A stretch of DNA of 64,000 nucleotides from Tubulanus polymorphus (GCF_964204645.1 NC_134025.1:11289001-11353000), one strand, 5' to 3'; numbered from the stretch's first letter, positions 25,648 to 38,041 are shown. A program made the numbers and translations. The notes: a model not told the origin generated them from the letters alone.

Positions 25648-25708
25648 TGTGTTACCAGCAGGACTCGAACCTGCTGATATTAGCCTAGTGAATGCAACAC
25701 TACAGCAC
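25648..25708 (-). ncRNA. tRNA-like fragment (SINE head or tRNA pseudogene)
   Basis: On the minus strand the sequence has a D-arm-like stretch (TGTAGTGTTGCATTCACTAG) and a canonical T arm: stem GCAGG, loop TTCGAGT, stem CCTGC. The 3' strand of an acceptor stem is present, but its 5' partner is replaced by a (CA)n tract at 25709-25733. It is therefore not a functional tRNA. Confidence 0.5.
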
Positions 25709-25733
25709 CACACACACACACACACACACACAC
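25709..25733. repeat. (CA)n microsatellite
   Basis: About 12 CA units directly beside the tRNA-like fragment. Confidence 0.9.
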
Positions 25734-25810
25734 CCACCTTTTTACCCCACTCAGCTACTGAGGCTGCCTAATTATAGATAATCAGCGAAATTTTATGAAT
25801 CTATAACCAA

Positions 25811-26139
25811 GTCTACACTAGCGCGTTGTACCCAGGTTTTAACGTACTTGGGTTCAACAAAAAACCCCCTTCGCGGTGAGTAGCATCTACACTTAACGCG
25901 GTTTAGGTAACATCTATAGGAGTGCAAGTTCAAGGTAAATTGTGGTGCCCGAACACTGCATTGAACACGGGTTCACTGTCTACACTAGCAACAAATCCAA
26001 AGTTTTGCGCGAACGCGGGTTTAATGCAGAGTGTACCCTTCTTTTTCTGAAACCCAAGTTTTGCGGAAAACAATGCATTGGACCCGTGTTTCAAGCTAAG
26101 TGGAGGCGCATAACCTGGGTACAAAATGGTAGTGTAGAC
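25811..26139. mobile_element. 329-bp inverted-repeat element with GTCTACACTA ends
   Basis: The left end GTCTACACTA, six variable bases, then TGTACCCAGGTT is mirrored at the right end (26110-26139) by GTCTACACTA and TGTACCCAGGTT when read inward. GTCTACACTAGCAACAA recurs internally at about 25979. Open frames on both strands only reflect the inverted structure. No transposase is present. Confidence 0.75.
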
Positions 26140-26891
26140 GTAGGTATTGTCTTCCTGGATTTTGGACGCCATCCAGGTGCAGATAACTAAGTAGACTTGA
26201 ATTATTCATTTTTGGATTTCATAAGTTTTCTATGGCTGGGAATTACCTATTGTGCTGACATCTATCGGTTCTTGGTAGAGTAAAAAATCTAAAACAAATT
26301 GTTGACATTATCATGAAACGTGGCCAAATATTTACCCGGCTGCGGCAACACTGAAATTAGGCACATATCAGGCCAAGAAATTATATGTTGTTTCTCCAGC
26401 ACACCTTTTATAAACCATGAATGGGAGGCCTGGAGAAATTTAGGTATATATTTTAATTTACACTTATAGAATATTTTATACGGTAATATTAAAGTAGAAA
26501 TAAAATTTCCGTTGCACACGCATTTTCCAGATACTAGCGGTGTCTGATTTCATTTTGTTTTTTTTTTGTTTATTCATTTGATTCCAATTCGGTTGTATCT
26601 ATGCCTATTGTCGGCCACCGTTTCGCAGGGTCCGATCTAAGCGTTTGTCTGATTACCCAGGAAATTATACATTCATTAGGGCAAGTAGGTTATCATTATC
26701 ACTTGCCCACTGGGTTAGTGCATTTTTATGTTTCAAAGCCTTTTTCCTAATCGATACTAAGGATGATTGTACCGCCCGTCGGACTGCCTGAGTGGGGCAA
26801 GTAGATTTTTGAAAGGGGCAAACGAAATTTCAGATGCTTATCCCCTGCTGGGCAAGTGGCTTTTATTCCTGAGATCGGACCATGGATGGTT
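26140..26891. other. No gene recognised
   Basis: Anonymous DNA with a poly-T stretch near 26560. Confidence 0.35.
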
Positions 26892-27119
26892 TTATTGCCA
26901 AATCTGGATAGATATCAACATTGCAAGACGACCGAATAAACCAGCACAAACCGTTATGCTTCCAATGTCTCCGTTTCTAAACGCATGCATACCAGTAGGC
27001 CGAAAGTGAGAAAAGCCGCCGAGAAATCGGTACAGTGTGCACGCGTCAATAACATTGATGACTCCATTGTCCCTGTAGTTTGCAATAGGTCCGAATCCCA
27101 GCTTATTTCCAATTTTCAT
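26892..27119 (-). CDS. Possible small single-exon gene, 75 aa (hypothetical)
   Basis: The frame starts with ATG (27117-27119), stops at TAA (26892-26894) and encodes 75 residues, including a hydrophobic C-terminal stretch (ITVCAGLFGRLAMLISIQIW). Two features make it worth keeping. A TATAAA lies on the same strand at 27176-27181, 57 bp before the ATG, and an AATAAA overlaps the stop codon (26891-26896). I do not recognise the protein. An open frame on the other strand covers much of the same ground. Chance is a serious alternative. Confidence 0.2.
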   Translation of the reverse strand: MKIGNKLGFGPIANYRDNGVINVIDACTLYRFLGGFSHFRPTGMHAFRNGDIGSITVCAGLFGRLAMLISIQIWQ

Positions 27120-27589
27120 AATGCATAAGATATTTTGTTTTAAGTGCAGAGATTACTTTTGTAGATAACGGGGGCTTTATAATGATGAGCTATCATTGTT
27201 TGTATTAATCCAAGATTAGGATTGATTGATGTGACTCGTGGATTGACGTGTGGAACTGGATCAAGCATTCTTCGTTTTTTATCATCAATCATTGCTTAAG
27301 GATCATTTGTATTTTTTTGGATAGCAGAAGCTAGAAATTTAAGATATACTGGTAGCCTATATGAAAAAAATTTAATATACAATACGTGTATGTAGCATAT
27401 TTTTTTTCTATCGCACGTATTCTTGATTCGAAACTGAGCATACAACCCTACGACCTTGAGATATCTATAAGTTCATTATTTCATATTTGGCATGCATCAG
27501 CAATGGAACCTTATTACGTGGAAAACAAAATAAACCAGCGACACTTAGTTTATCAAATTCCACCGAAGTACTTGAACTATAAAGATCAG

Positions 27590-27735
27590 CATTCTTCTGG
27601 ATTCGAACCGAAGCGCGCTAAATGTGATAAACCAGCGCAACACGGGTCATCAAAATTTAAAATTAACGGGATTCGAACCTATTAGAATCAGTTTTGACGC
27701 CCGCGCGCTCAATCTAACACTTACCTGTGCGCACG
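27590..27735 (-). repeat. Two tandem tRNA-like B-box segments (probable SINE)
   Basis: On the minus strand AGGTTCGAATCCC (about 27664-27676) and CGGTTCGAATCC (about 27599-27610) match the pol III B-box. The first is preceded by a D-arm-like GGTAAGTGTTAG. Stems do not fold into a normal cloverleaf. It is most likely a tRNA-derived SINE or a pair of tRNA pseudogenes. Confidence 0.45.
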
Positions 27736-28720
27736 CGTAATCATCATTCATTTCAAAGTTTATTTGCATAGAAAAGTAAAAACATACAATTTACACAGGC
27801 CTAGCAAAGCCAGTCACTTTACGCTAGTACCTATACAAAAGACAATATATAAAAACACCTATACAAAAATATCAAGAATATATAAGAATACAAAATTTAA
27901 CGATGACTCGGTACAGTGCGGATTGCGTATATAAAACATGCTACGAAATTCATTTTAAGATTGATAATTATTCATTTTTGGTATTCACTTATCTTAAATG
28001 CCAGTTATAACAGATAAATGATATGAAACAGTTAAATTCAGTGAAGACGGAATAAACGGACTATTTCGAAGTTCGAATAACGTTTGGAATTGGCAATTTT
28101 CTCCATATAGGCCTATTTGCGAGATATTATTGTGTGTGATTTTGTTTCTTTTAAATTACGGTTATGCAGTAAATCATACACTGACGCAACGACTGTAAGA
28201 TTTCGGTATAAAAAAACGCGTTTTCACGCTGCGCCAATAAAAGAATCGACACGAACGTATCATCATCATGTGATTCGTCTTGAAACTACTTAACCGGATT
28301 CTACACTTGGGCCACTAATGAATCAAATATATATAATCGTACAGGTAGCTTTAATCTATTCTAGTTGCTAGCTAGCGAAAAATGCTATGATTTATTATTT
28401 TTACATTAAATTAACCGTTGATTAGTTTTTTTGAAAATGACAATTTAAACCTGTGTGCAGTTTAAGTTTCTCTTTCTTCGGATTGTCTTCTATTTTTGAG
28501 ACTGAGTGAGCTCCTTCGATTTTCCCATTGAGCATTATATACCTTTCTTATGCTTTATGCTTTGTACATCGTTTGCAATATTTCTCTACTTTTTGTCCTC
28601 GGTGGGGATCGGAAACTTATGATTCGGTAACTGCCATTCAAACGAGGAAAGCTAGAGCTGAAACCAATGATACTAAGATCATATAACGACATTCGTTTGT
28701 GTGGTATTTGCCAACTTAAA
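27736..28720. other. No gene recognised; upstream of TMEM86-like gene
   Basis: AT-rich DNA that should contain the promoter of the gene starting near 28721. No core promoter motif stands out. Confidence 0.35.
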
Positions 28721-28741
28721 ATGGGAGCTTCGCAGGCTATT
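28721..28741 (+). CDS. Candidate first coding exon of the TMEM86-like gene
   Basis: ATG at 28721 opens seven codons (MGASQAI) directly followed by a consensus donor, GTAAGT, at 28742. The phase is 0, as required by the exon starting at 29858. Joining them gives a 247-residue protein, within the usual 220-250 of the family, whose relatives also have a very short first coding exon. The frame is too short to carry any similarity of its own, so this is inference from phase, donor quality and final length. Confidence 0.5.
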
Positions 28742-29857
28742 GTAAGTTTAAAATTTCATAGTTTAAAATGTGAATGATTACAAGGAGGTATTGCATTTAG
28801 TGAAAGAAAATCCTAACAAAATAAGATGAAAACATCACTGCCATATTGCTACCATTTGGAGGATGTCTCCCTCCATGAGAAAATTAGTGAGCTAGTTTCT
28901 CCCTCTGTTGGGACATTAATGAACTACATGTACGTGTTTTTCTTGTCATTATTATTGACATGTAAGGCTGATATGTTTATGTATCCACATTAATGAAATA
29001 ATGAATGATTTATTTACTTATAGTACAACATTATAAACATAATTTCTTTAGATATATAATTTTTTTGGTAAATAGGTAAATGAATAAGAATAAGCCCTAG
29101 AGGCTGTGCCTAATAGGGAATTGCCCGTTGATGCTCCCCCGCTATCCTGCAAGTTACTAATTGAACTAATAGAACTCTTGTTTAAAGCTTTTTGATTAAA
29201 CAGCTCCGCATTTTTCCGGCCCCTTCCAATTCTGCTAAGTGCCAACAGAGAACATTACCGATTTCCGGTAAGCGAATCGCTTCATTATCAGAAAAACGAA
29301 TCTTTTGTTACGCTTTTCGTTAAGCTATTTTACATTTATGATTGAACGAGCTGCGGAGAATTTTGAACGCCCTGGAGTTCATTGACTAGATATTCAACTT
29401 TACCAAAAAGGACAGGATTGCAATTAGGTCGTGGATAGTATCTGACATTGAGGTTATCTTTTCAGTGCTCGATACAAGGACTTAGCTTGTTCGTTAAATG
29501 ATAACTCCGAGGGCAATGCTATATAGAAAATAATCCGATCCGTCCACTTTACAGGTTCATCACGTGAATATATAGATTCTATTTTCAGGGTTGGTAAGTT
29601 GAGTACCGTTATCATTCACCGCACTGAGATTAAGCCGTGAGTGACGACTATTCAGCGTTGTACGACCAAATCGATTGATATTTGGATAAGACGCCATAGA
29701 ACATAATGAAAGTAGGTCTACATTTTGATGTGTACTGTGTATTTTTCTGTTATTTTGAATTTCGTAATTTCCGAGCGTGGATATAACCAGTATTGGTAGT
29801 TTCACGGATCCTATAAGGCTTGGCAAGAGAAATAACTTCGTTATCATTTTCTTTCAG

Positions 29858-30580
29858 GGTCATAGCAAACTGGAGTACGCCGCCGGGTTGATTCCGTTTT
29901 TCGTGTCGTTGTTAGCGTACTGCGTGTACTGCCAGCCTCACGTCTCGCGTCACAGCGCGTCTGTCTACGCGGCCACGTTCAAGTGTCTCCCGATAGTCTG
30001 CCTGATCGCTTTCGTGGCGTCCGTTTCCGACGAACGACCCGCTCAGGAACGTCGAAGCAGCAACAAGAAATACCTCATCCTCGGTCTGCTATTTTCATGC
30101 GCGGGCGATGCGTGTTTGGTATTCAAAGACTCGTTATTTCTATGCGGAATGGCGATGTTCGCCATCGCGTTAGCTTGTTACGTAAACGTCTTCGGATTTT
30201 GGATTTCCAACGCCAAATTGTCGATGGTTCATCTAATACCGCCCGCAGTTACGTTTTTGTGTCTATACGGCAGCCTTAGTTTACTGTTAATGGTCGCGTG
30301 CACCGTCTACACGACCGTTTTCTTCATATTGGGTGTGAGTGCGTGTCATCGACTCTTCTACAATCCGAGCCTCGTTAATCTTGCCGGCTATATCGGCTGC
30401 TGGTCCTTCGCGATATCTGATTTCATACTCGCAGTGGACAAGTGGAAGATGAAAATCGATTCCGTGACGATATTTGTCATGGCTCTCTACTACGTTGGAC
30501 AGCTATTAATCGCCATTTCGTTCGCCGGAAATTGCAGGCGACAAGTCTCGGACCCTTCGCGTCAGAAGAGATCGAATTGA
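29858..30580 (+). CDS. TMEM86/YhhN-family lysoplasmalogenase-like protein, main exon
   Basis: The exon follows an acceptor (TTTCTTTCAG, 29848-29857) and ends with TGA. It encodes 240 residues, nearly the whole protein. The family comprises multi-pass membrane enzymes of the ER and other membranes that cleave the vinyl-ether bond of lysoplasmalogens. Numbering from the candidate start at 28721, recognisable blocks are KCLP at 49-52, LFSCAGDACLVF at 85-96 with D91, SFAISDFILA at 190-199 with D195, and YYVGQ at 218-222. These conserved acidic positions and about eight hydrophobic segments define the family. The third block reads FAIALACY where relatives usually have a histidine (FAVTH-like), so residue 112 deserves a check. 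The tail is basic (RQKRSN). An apparent ATG at 29777 lies in the intron. Confidence 0.9.
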   Translation, partial: GHSKLEYAAGLIPFFVSLLAYCVYCQPHVSRHSASVYAATFKCLPIVCLIAFVASVSDERPAQERRSSNKKYLILGLLFSCAGDACLVFKDSLFLCGMAMFAIALACYVNVFGFWISNAKLSMVHLIPPAVTFLCLYGSLSLLLMVACTVYTTVFFILGVSACHRLFYNPSLVNLAGYIGCWSFAISDFILAVDKWKMKIDSVTIFVMALYYVGQLLIAISFAGNCRRQVSDPSRQKRSN

Positions 30581-32089
30581 TTGGAGAACGTAGCCAACCC
30601 GTTTTAAGCTTGTTAAGTATTACAGGTTCGGTGTGACCTATGAATTAATGAAAAGTCAGTCACAAATGATTAGCATTGCTGTTTACCTAACTAAATCCCT
30701 TCTGATAATATTATGTCAGACCCTTTGATTTCAAGAAAACGAATCGTGGAATTCGTCATTCATTTTATCTTGGCGATATCACGCTTGCGCTATCGTCGAT
30801 ACGTTCTGATAGATGTTTTATCGCAATGGGTCATTTTTATCTAAAGGTCGAGAAAAACAATACGTATGCGACGATACGATTAAACACCGATTCAAATAAT
30901 CGATTCCGACTTGGCATAGAGGCCTATTTAAAAGCCATTCGAACTACACCTTCAGAACGGGGCGGGATACGCAGTCTGGAAGAAACGACTGAATGACATG
31001 CATTCCCTAATTTACGTGTGCCATCGAAAATTCATTAAGCCCACGCGCGGCAATCGATATTTCAGGGATGAGCTGCATGTGAAAAGTGCGAGAAAAACGT
31101 GAAAATTTCTGAGACGTAATTTTTTTTGTGAAAATGCGAAAATTTTCGAAACTTATGTGAATCTTTTTAAAAATTATTGTCGTAAGAAAATCCTTATGTT
31201 GTTTTCCTTATAGGCTGTATATATGTTTTTCTATCTCTTGGCTCTGCTTTGACCGTAGATAATTCATAGTGTAATGTTGATCACTGATTTGTATACCCTA
31301 GTTACAGGTAGGTCAATATTCTTATAATGCCTTCAACATGTTTAACTATGTAGTTCTAGCATGTAAACTCGTCGAAAATGAAGAAGTCGTTGTGAAGTAA
31401 TGTGAAAAAGTGGAAAATGGCCATGCGAAGAAAGAAATGTGAAAATTTCAGAATCTTGCATTTCATCGCTATGTTATTTGCGTATATAGGATTTTGAATG
31501 TCGTCTTAATAGTAGCATTCCAGTCCGATACAGATTCTATGTAAAGTGGTGAACTATATTTAACAACGCGTTGGTTGTATCTTCATGTATACGCGTGCAT
31601 GTAAAAGACGACTGGGAGATATTTTCCACTTGATAAGAACAAATACGTTTTCGATAAATTCCAGGTGTTGGTCCTAGCGGTAGTTTTCTGTTATTTCGGA
31701 AAAATGATTTAAAATGATAACATATCATGCCTTTTCAGATAGGACGGAAGATCATTTCAAGTAATTATTGCGCTAACACGATTTATCTTTATATCATTGA
31801 CTTCAGAGTTCAAATTCCAGTTTACGCGTACATGACGAAATCTTCGGGCAATGTTTCGCTAAAGTGCGATCTGTTTCTGTGCCAGAAAAAAAAACCTTTC
31901 ACAACATGATATGATCGTCAGAACTGGTGAATCGCTAAATAAAGTATTAACAAAAAATGAAAATACGTAGAGATAAAGAAATTTCTAACGGCCATTTACT
32001 GTGTTTGTCAATGTTACGTTGTCTCGTGACTTAAGTGCAAAGCTGCACAATTCCGATTTATTAAGCTTTTGATTAAGAAAAAACTGATG
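30581..32089. other. Downstream of TMEM86-like gene; no further gene recognised
   Basis: It probably includes the 3' untranslated region. An AATAAA occurs at 31938 but is far from the stop, so its use is uncertain. Confidence 0.35.
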
Positions 32090-32231
32090 CAGGGCCGTAC
32101 CTAGCATTTGAATTTCTGGAGGCAGAGAAAGCCGAAAAAGGGCAGTTTTGTAGGATATAACAATAATACTTGCGAAAAGGACATTTTCCAAAATTGCTGG
32201 GGGCAACTGCTACCTGCTGAATACGGCCCTG
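32090..32231. mobile_element. 142-bp hAT-like MITE
   Basis: Perfect 10-bp inverted ends, CAGGGCCGTA (32090-32099) and TACGGCCCTG (32222-32231), enclose a non-coding body. CAGGG ends are usual for hAT-type miniature elements. An 8-bp target duplication is not evident. Confidence 0.75.
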
Positions 32232-33008
32232 TGCTGTAGACATCCCTGTCGTGTTATTAGCTTGATTTCTTACTACTTAACGCTGGCTGAGGGCAAAGGC
32301 CGATATTTGCCTACAACGACTATACACATTTTGTTATTCCAAGAAACACTGGAATATTCGGAACGAGACATGTACTTTTACGATGCTTCTCATCAACAAT
32401 ACATGCTGATTAAGTGTTGTGTAAAATATCGATATATCATGCAATATCCGTAACAACTATTATCATGCACTTCAAAGACCCAGCATTTTTCGCATGCCTT
32501 AAATACTTATAGCTCATAGTATTGGGGCCCCTATCGATGAATCGAGACAAAATGTACCCGGGAGATAGGAGAAATAGGGATCCAATTTTTAACCTATATT
32601 TACCCTATGCCGATCAAGGTCTAAGCTTTCCCCGTGTCTATGAGATCGAGCCCAGTTGTCAAGAGACACCTCCTGATATCTTATCATTAGGACGGATGAT
32701 TTTGAGAGACTTTGTAACGCGCATCTGCGGAACTGAGGCAACGGGAATAGTTCATTATATTTTTCGCACGGCATACATTTTGCAATCGCACAGTCGTTTC
32801 ATGTAACGTGCGTTAACGGCAGAACAGCTATTCATAAAACATACTTAATGAATTATCAATAAGAGCTCAGGTTTACATTTTATCGATGTTGTGATATATT
32901 GTTATGTTGTAATACAATAAATAAATCATATGTTAAACCAACTTATATCAAATCAGCTTGTGAATGTTGAATTTCGACTAGGTGTAGAGGAAAGTAAGCT
33001 TTGCAAGT
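32232..33008. other. No gene recognised
   Basis: Anonymous DNA. The overlapping frames at 32522-32806 show no family features. Confidence 0.35.
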
Positions 33009-33177
33009 GCGGATCCAGGGAGACTTTTGTGAGACTTGTACGAGTCCTTCAAATTTTTGAGTGCCCTTTTTGTCAATTAAGGAAATTGGTGCATTTCAGC
33101 GCAGAAGTGACCTCACATTGCTTTTTGGATGGACATCGAAGTGCCCTTAGTTCTGCAAAATTCGCCCCTGGATCCGC
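33009..33177. mobile_element. 169-bp MITE with GCGGATCCAGGG ends
   Basis: Perfect 12-bp inverted ends lie at 33009-33020 and 33166-33177. A related solitary end occurs at 45274-45293 (CTGGATCCGCCCCTG) and a partial one at 42539. The family is hAT-like by its CCCCTG border, which is an inference. Confidence 0.7.
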
Positions 33178-33574
33178 CTGGATGCCTATCCCGAAAATGC
33201 ATACTATACAGTTACTCTTCTCTCCCTTCGGCACACCTGATTCAATTCGATACTAGTGTCTGATCATTTGGCTGATAATTTAAAAGTGTCCAAATTGATC
33301 CTAGTGTCTTGCTAGAATTTCTGAAATTTCCATTTTGGACATCTAAAGTGGATTTCAGTTCAATAAAGCTAGATAACTCGCGATGGAAAATTGTTAAAAT
33401 TAAGACCACCTCAATTTGGGAAGTTCCAAATGAACCGAGAACCCCCAGCACCGTGCTTTTTACAATTCGAGCATGGGGTATTCGGGAAATATAAATACAC
33501 ACGCATTAGAATGTGCTGCCATCTGTTGTAGCAATTCGGTAAACAGGTAGATTTGAATCGCCCAAGAGAACAGG

Positions 33575-33680
33575 CTAATAATATCAGTTAAACCCCTTGC
33601 TTCGTTCCGGCAGGTGTGGTGGGTTTTTTTAAGGTACGCCAAATAAAAAAAATGAAACCGACCAATCAAATAAATAACAG
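33575..33680 (+). repeat. Copy of the GTGTGGTGGGTTTTTAAGG dispersed repeat
   Basis: Contains CGTTCCGGCAGGTGTGGTGG and an A-rich tail, as at 1-120 and 7560-7690. Confidence 0.65.
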
Positions 33681-36569
33681 GATCAAATATCCGTTAAAAC
33701 GGTCGATGCTATATCATACTTGTTTCCCACTTAAAATGAAAATGAAGATGATTACCTCAGCTACAATTCAAACCCTGTAATTGATAGAGCATTCAGTTTG
33801 TTTGTCGACTGTTTTGGGGTTGGGGCGTTACCAAATCCCATCTTCAGAGTGACAATTGTGCGAAGTTCATTGAGATGGTTGGTAGTTTATCCTCCTGTGA
33901 TAACCTTGCCATTCGTTCTTGGCAATGGGTCAAAAAGGAGGCTAATCTAAAACTTCACCGAGCAGTGGGTTGCCTAATAGTTAACGTAGGTTGCAAATTC
34001 GGGACAGGCGTTGGGTATCACGGCAGTTAATTATCCGTGTGGACTTCATGCAGTTTCGAAAACCGATGCAACCGCATAAGTAAACAGAGCCACGTCCGAA
34101 AAAGTACCCAGTGCCCTTGTTTCGCGGCGGAGGGTTTCTGGCGGTAGTTCCCTGTATCTGTACAATTCACACAAATAATCAGGAAACACCTATGTATCAA
34201 CGCGTGGTGAATATTGGAACCACAAAGATCCGATTTAGAGCAACAAATATTGAGGGAATTGTGTAGACATTTGTATGAAAATCACCATCATTTTTCCTGA
34301 AAATTATCGGACTCTTTGGATGGCTGTTGTATACATGCGAAAGTAAAATTTCAAAAAAGTTTCTGCAGATTCGTCTTTTTCTACGTATTTCATTTTTGTT
34401 CTATCAAAACTGAAAGTAACGTCACGATGTATGTAACTAATAAATTAGCAGTAAATTGAGGTAATTATGAATTAAACGTTTTGTTTAATAAACATTCTAG
34501 ATTTATGGTATTTTTTCTCGCTGAACGCAGCCGAACAGTTTTTCTTTGAAAAACCGAATTTCAAGCAAATAACGGCTCCCGTCGATGTTTCGTGTAGCCT
34601 GCGACGTTGATCTCAATTTATGAGTAATCTCCGGTTTCATAATTACCCAGGGGGTCAGGCCGTCATATCTCGCGCTCATTTCTCGGGGAATCTTTCGTTT
34701 CTTGCACTGACAGTTGAGAAACCCGCCAAGACCCAGCGCGCTGGCTCGATGTCATCGGGACCGCATCGTCGCGTGTTCGACTGTCAGATTTGCGCAATAC
34801 GACACCGACTCGGCTCACAATAGACGACAGAAAATCCAATTTTGTCAGTTCATTTCACATTGAAGTGGACGCTTTATTAAACAAGTGGTGTTGGCAACAG
34901 CAATTTGCGGCGGCCGTATTATTTTCAGATGATAGGTTTAGACGAATTAGAATGAAAGTCGAGCGCATCCCCAGACGTCTAGTTCATTTAGCCTTATCGT
35001 CATGACTGGCTGAAATTAATCGTATAAGACAGATTTGGAAGAAAGATGAGCTGATATCGTTTTTCATCCATAACAAGTCACTGAATCTGGTTACAAAATT
35101 CTGACACTCTCACATGCTATTAAGGGGCTTTCGTGTTGAACCGCTAAACGCCGAATGTTTTCTGGACTTTTGGAATGCGGACCGGTTAAAGGATTTTTCA
35201 CACCCACGTGACAAGCCAGCATATAAGTTGAAAATCTATGTTACATTTACGAGAGCTTTTCCAAATCCTATCTATCATATGGAACAAATTAGAAATTCGG
35301 GATTTAAGTTCGTTCAAAGCGCTCCAATCCAAGGATTATTCTGATTATGGCTGTTAGGCCAGCATCTTAGCTGTTAACGTTGGTTTTGCCCCACAGTATA
35401 TCGGTGCCGAATATTGCAGGGGTCCCCCACCACACCGGGCAAAACACCGGATATCCTGATAACATTTCATTTTTGATTTGCCGCACAGGACCCACAGGAT
35501 TTCATGCATATATCAGGTTTTCGTTACCTTCCGCATATGTAGAACTATACGGCAACTTTAATGGGGTCCAGTCGTTCATTTTGAGCACCCGGTACGCTTC
35601 TCGAGGCCTACCGATCTATTTGTGGTCTCATGCTTCATTGCAGCGATGCCTTTTCGTCGATTTCTCAGTATCATATAGTGAGTTTCGATAATTCGATTTT
35701 TTACAATACGATAAATGTTGATACTTATCGTTGAATATACTTTAGTTGAAATTCTCATGGATCAACCCTGGCCGTTTGAGCTGGAAATTTTCGACACGAT
35801 CGATGAGGAAGAGGTGATCATCTTTACGTTAGCCTAATAACCGATGACTTATTGCGTAATATTTTCTGGTTTTGCCGAAAGGAAAATCATTTTGATTGAA
35901 TGAATCATCGGTTGCAATCAGTCATTTGAGTAGTCAGAAAAACTAGTTTCGATGGAATTATGTGGTAAATGTGCGAATAAAGAAGTTTCCAGTTTCTAGG
36001 CGCCATTTTGTGGCGATCCCTCGAGGTCCCCATTGTTGCGATAATTTGCGCTCATTTTTAAAACATAAGTTTAGATTGAATTTCATATAGCTCTGCAGTC
36101 CCTTGCCCCATTTTTCCCCATCTAAGCCGTTTTGATAATCCTTTTTTTCAGATTTGGGGTTTTTACGTAAAATTTGTCATCAGCTCTGTTTTCGTTTAAT
36201 CATATTGTTTACCTGTGTAGGTTGCAGATACCATCCACTCTTCACCTCAAAATCCTTCGGGGATCGAAAAATTATGAAATGCGAGGACAAGCAAACGTAA
36301 CTAGCTCATTCTGAGGTATTAGGTTGGTCTTGAAAATACTGTTATCTGATTATATCAAAAAGATACATTTTTGATGTTTCTACATCAAAATATGCATTTC
36401 GAAGATTGTATGGTGGCCTCGCGTTACATCGTTCCGACTGCAGGCCCGTACTCGGGGGGGGGGGGGGGGTGCGATCATTTCACGTCTCTCTTCTCTGGCA
36501 TTTGCTCACATTCATTATAACTATGATACATGGATCTACTGTGGGTTTTTACCGATTCCATGACTGCTA
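33681..36569. other. No gene recognised; poly-G tract at about 36453-36467
   Basis: Several open frames of 60-103 codons occur (34620, 34790, 35114, 35380) without domain, signal peptide or good splice sites. A run of about 15 G is the only marked feature. Confidence 0.35.
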
Positions 36570-36716
36570 CAGTAGAACCCGTTTACTTCGGATCATTTGG
36601 GACCAACATCTTCTTACGGGTCATTTTCTTGTATATTCAATGAACAAATGGCTGCAGTTAATATCCGGATTAGACCAGAATCTGGATTAAGCCGATCCGG
36701 ATTGAGGGTTTGACTG
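36570..36716. mobile_element. 147-bp pogo/mariner-like MITE with TA target sites
   Basis: The left end CAGTAGAACCC and the right end, read inward CAGTCAAACCC, continue as similar sequence to CGGATC. TA dinucleotides flank both sides (36568-36569 and 36717-36718). Short CAGT ends with TA duplication are characteristic of Tc1/mariner and pogo-derived miniature elements. Confidence 0.75.
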
Positions 36717-38041
36717 TATAACCGTGCTCTGCAATATAGAGAGGAAAAGTGTGTATGTACTCCGACGTCTTGATTTTTTCAGAAAAGCGGCGAGTAGGAA
36801 GCCATTTCCGTACTGCGTTAGTTGTGGTCGTATCAACTAAAATGATTAGCTCTTTACCCACATGCGCAATGAGATCATTTTCCAACTTTCTACCGGATTT
36901 TTACCAGAACTCACACGCATGAGTGATATACAATATATACCACGCGCGTCCGGTTGGGCATTGTGAACATTCATGTTTTTGCAGAGCAAGCATATTCATA
37001 ACACAAACAAAACAATCCCGTATCTTTTCCCTCGAATCGTTCACGCTGTACGATATCGGCGACCTGAGAAACTGGCAGAAGAAATCATGGATATAATTAA
37101 CATCACTATCGGGTGTTTCGCTTCACTTCCGCGACCTGGCATGCCTTGATTAATCTATCAGATTAGATAATACCAATAATCGCCGTGGTTATCGGCTTGT
37201 TCTGGTAATTCCGATGGCAATACAGTTTTCGTAACCTGTATGCACATGCTTATGCCGTTCCACGAATCATGGAGCTTGTCTAGTTTAATACGTCTGAATG
37301 CATCGAAGGAAAAGCCGTTCCGTCCTTGAATAGATAATCTTTCAGAGTTCCCCAATGGCGTATATATACAGTATACATGATCTCTCTCAAACGAATTTGA
37401 TTACTAACCAGCTGAACGAACGGTGAAAATGTGGCAGATCAATATTCATGCAAACAAATAGTTTATAGATTAATTCATTGAAAAATGGTTGCCTGCTCTT
37501 TGAACTTACTGCGTAGACTTTTAGTGTTTGATTTGAGAGGATTTTTTTTTTGTATTCGCGTTGAGACAGGGATCGTCCTGGCGATGGTACCTGTATTGTA
37601 TTACCACATCATAAGCGATGCTAAGCGCAGGCTCCTTGGTTCTGCGGTGGTATAGCCCGGTGTTGAGTTACGTCTAACAGCAGGTGCAAGCGATAGGCAA
37701 ACATGCGTTTCAGTAGAATCGGTAACCCGATATGACAGATGAGAGGTATTAGCTGCAAGTCGAACTGGAACTCCTGCAAACTTCAATTTCCTGCTTTTCG
37801 AGTAAGAAACTCGCCATATAGTTGGTTAGTCGAAAGTGTTTCGATGCGTAGGCTATACTATGCACAAAGAGACGCAATAAAATCTGTTGGCCTGACGTTT
37901 CGGATATTTTGTCGTACTGATGATGCCATACAATAGGAGAATCATCGATATTAAAAATCAAATCCAGTAGTATCATAGAATCCGCCCTTATTTGAAATTG
38001 TGAAAATACTGTAAGTCCTGGTTTTTTCCCTCAGTCGAAAA
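36717..38041. other. No gene recognised
   Basis: Anonymous DNA without convincing coding structure. Confidence 0.35.

Noticed and set aside
25648-25708. Functional tRNA gene
   Set aside because: The T arm is good, but the 5' acceptor strand is missing and replaced by a (CA)n tract.
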